Below, in pieces: positions 5,734 to 7,074 of a DNA stretch of 7,074 bases. Every line of letters begins with the position of its first letter. Position 1 is the stretch's first letter. Both the position numbers and the translations under genes were made by a program. Location of the stretch: contig DBVQ01000035.1 in the NCBI GenBank assembly GCA_002308155.1, positions 6,131-13,204 on the forward strand. The letters run 5' to 3'. Under the pieces are notes generated by a model. That model was given only the letters and a program-made list of their open reading frames with translations, was not told where the DNA came from and ran no database searches. The stretch comes from Christensenella sp. UBA1260. Its GTDB lineage: Bacteria > Bacillota > Clostridia > Christensenellales > CAG-917.

Positions 5734-7074
5734 ATGAGCACTATTGCAGCAATTTCATCTCCAATAGGGGCAGGTGGTATCGGTATCGTGCGCGTATCCG
5801 GCGAGGATGCGCTGAGAATCGCCGATGCCATTTTTGATTTTGCCCACAAGCGTGATGCGGACAAGAAGAGTTGTCTCCGCCAACTTTGGCAACCTCTCTA
5901 TATGCACTTTGGCACTTTCAATGCGCAGGACTTCAAGGACGTCGGCTATGCGGTGTATTTCCCTGCAAAACAGGCGTATACAGGCGAAGACACAGTGGAG
6001 TTTTATCTCCACGGCGGCGTGCGCATTATGCAGGGCGCACTTGATACGTTGCTTGCAAACGGTGCGGTCATGGCAAAGAACGGCGAGTTTACAAAGCGCG
6101 CGTTTTTGTCGGGCAGGCTTTCACTTGCTGACGCCGAAGGCGTCATTGACATGATAAATGCCGAATCCGCTGCGGGGCTTCGTGCGGCATACAGGCTTAT
6201 GGAGGGCGACGTTGCAAAGCGCATAAACGCAATTCTTGACAAACTTGAAGAGCTCATTGCGACAATTGAAGCAACGCTTGACTATCCTGACGAGATGGAA
6301 GACGAGGTGCTCCCAAACCTTGAAAACAATATCAAAGATATTTTGGTTAAGGTCGAAGACCTTATCGCCAGTGCAAAGAATGGCAAGATTGCAAAATATG
6401 GCTTGACCGTTGCGCTTGCCGGCAATCCAAACGCGGGCAAATCCTCGCTCATGAATGCACTTCTCAAAGAGAACCGTGCAATCGTCACACCTGTCGCAGG
6501 CACGACGAGAGATACGGTTGAGGACAGCTTTGAATACGACGGCGTCAAAATCACGCTTGTTGATACGGCAGGCCTCAGAGAGAGCAAAGATATCGTTGAG
6601 AGCGAGGGTATAGAGCGTGCAAAACGCGCAATTGAAAGTGCAGACGTAGTGCTTCACGTCATTGACAGCACGGCGGACGATAAGGACGATATTGACTTTG
6701 GAGACAAACTTGTGTTTGACGTCTACAACAAGTGCGATATTTCAAATGAACGCAATGTTGCAAAAGACATTAAGTCTTTTGTAGTCAGCGCAAAGACAGG
6801 CGAGGGAGTTGAAAGCATTGCAAAAGCAATCGCTTCGCTTTTCAAAGAGAATAAGGTTGAAGGCGGCGAGCTCATAACCTCTAAGCGCCACGTATCCGCA
6901 CTCTATCAGGCAAAACGCGCACTTGAAAGTGCGTTTGAACAAAAAGATTCCACTTTGGACATTGTTCTTATTGACCTCACCGAAGCATACAACGCTCTCG
7001 GCGAGATTACGGGCAAAACCGCAACTGAAGATGTTGTAGACTCCATTTTCTCCCGCTTTTGCGTAGGTAAATAA
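5734..7074 (+). CDS. mnmE: tRNA modification GTPase MnmE (TrmE)
   Basis: This is a complete 446-residue protein (E. coli has 454) that ends exactly at the window's last base. With MnmG it installs the aminomethyl-type modification at uridine 34 of certain tRNAs, using a folate-derived one-carbon unit. The N-terminal tetrahydrofolate-binding domain starts TIAAISSPIGAGGIGIVRVSG. A helical domain follows, with the G domain inserted in it: G1 GNPNAGKSS (230-238), G2/K-loop GTTRD (256-260), G3 DTAG (277-280) followed by LRE with Glu283 in the place of the catalytic glutamate, G4 NKCD (332-335) and G5 SAK (352-354). The C-terminal motif FCVGK (442-446) carries the essential cysteine, Cys443. It is last in the visible operon, 3 bp after jag, with only a weak purine-rich site (GGCGGAAAG) upstream. 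mnmG is the expected next gene, beyond the edge. Confidence 0.98.
   Translation: MSTIAAISSPIGAGGIGIVRVSGEDALRIADAIFDFAHKRDADKKSCLRQLWQPLYMHFGTFNAQDFKDVGYAVYFPAKQAYTGEDTVEFYLHGGVRIMQGALDTLLANGAVMAKNGEFTKRAFLSGRLSLADAEGVIDMINAESAAGLRAAYRLMEGDVAKRINAILDKLEELIATIEATLDYPDEMEDEVLPNLENNIKDILVKVEDLIASAKNGKIAKYGLTVALAGNPNAGKSSLMNALLKENRAIVTPVAGTTRDTVEDSFEYDGVKITLVDTAGLRESKDIVESEGIERAKRAIESADVVLHVIDSTADDKDDIDFGDKLVFDVYNKCDISNERNVAKDIKSFVVSAKTGEGVESIAKAIASLFKENKVEGGELITSKRHVSALYQAKRALESAFEQKDSTLDIVLIDLTEAYNALGEITGKTATEDVVDSIFSRFCVGK

Overview
The window is a gene-dense stretch of bacterial chromosome with every supported gene on the + strand. It most resembles a Bacillota/Clostridia-type genome. The evidence is a conserved rpmH-rnpA-yidD-yidC-jag-mnmE order, a YidC made as a lipoprotein in the Gram-positive style, a Jag (KhpB) protein, and a textbook sigma-A promoter. 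A finer placement, such as one of the uncultured Clostridia lineages, would be a guess.

Layout: (1) positions 1-780 hold the 3' part of ychF, whose start is outside the window. (2) The next 233 bp before argS are non-coding. They hold a 125-bp long imperfect palindrome (785-909) and a small GC hairpin (939-953). (3) argS (1014-2699) is complete and is closed by a strong intrinsic terminator (2723-2755). (4) A roughly 200-bp AT-rich intergenic region carries a consensus promoter (TTGACA, 17 bp, TATAAT) surrounded by repeats of the hexamer GTCAAG. (5) From 2900 to the last base runs a tightly packed operon: rpmH, rnpA, yidD, yidC, jag, mnmE. Its intergenic gaps are 7 bp or less, and genes overlap at rnpA/yidD and yidD/yidC.

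How the genes work together: the operon joins translation and RNA maturation (ribosomal protein bL34, RNase P protein, MnmE tRNA-wobble modification, the RNA-binding protein Jag) with membrane-protein insertion (YidD, YidC). The upstream genes are also translation-linked: YchF is a ribosome-associated ATPase and ArgS charges tRNA-Arg. In many bacteria the rpmH cluster lies beside dnaA and oriC. Here ychF and argS occupy that side, and no DnaA-box cluster is visible.

Most of the window is conserved housekeeping DNA, and I see no complete undescribed system in it. The parts that deserve a second look are the palindromic element between ychF and argS, a large extracytoplasmic insertion in YidC carrying an EF-hand-like calcium-binding motif, an Arg-rich low-complexity tail on Jag, and the repeat architecture around the rpmH promoter.
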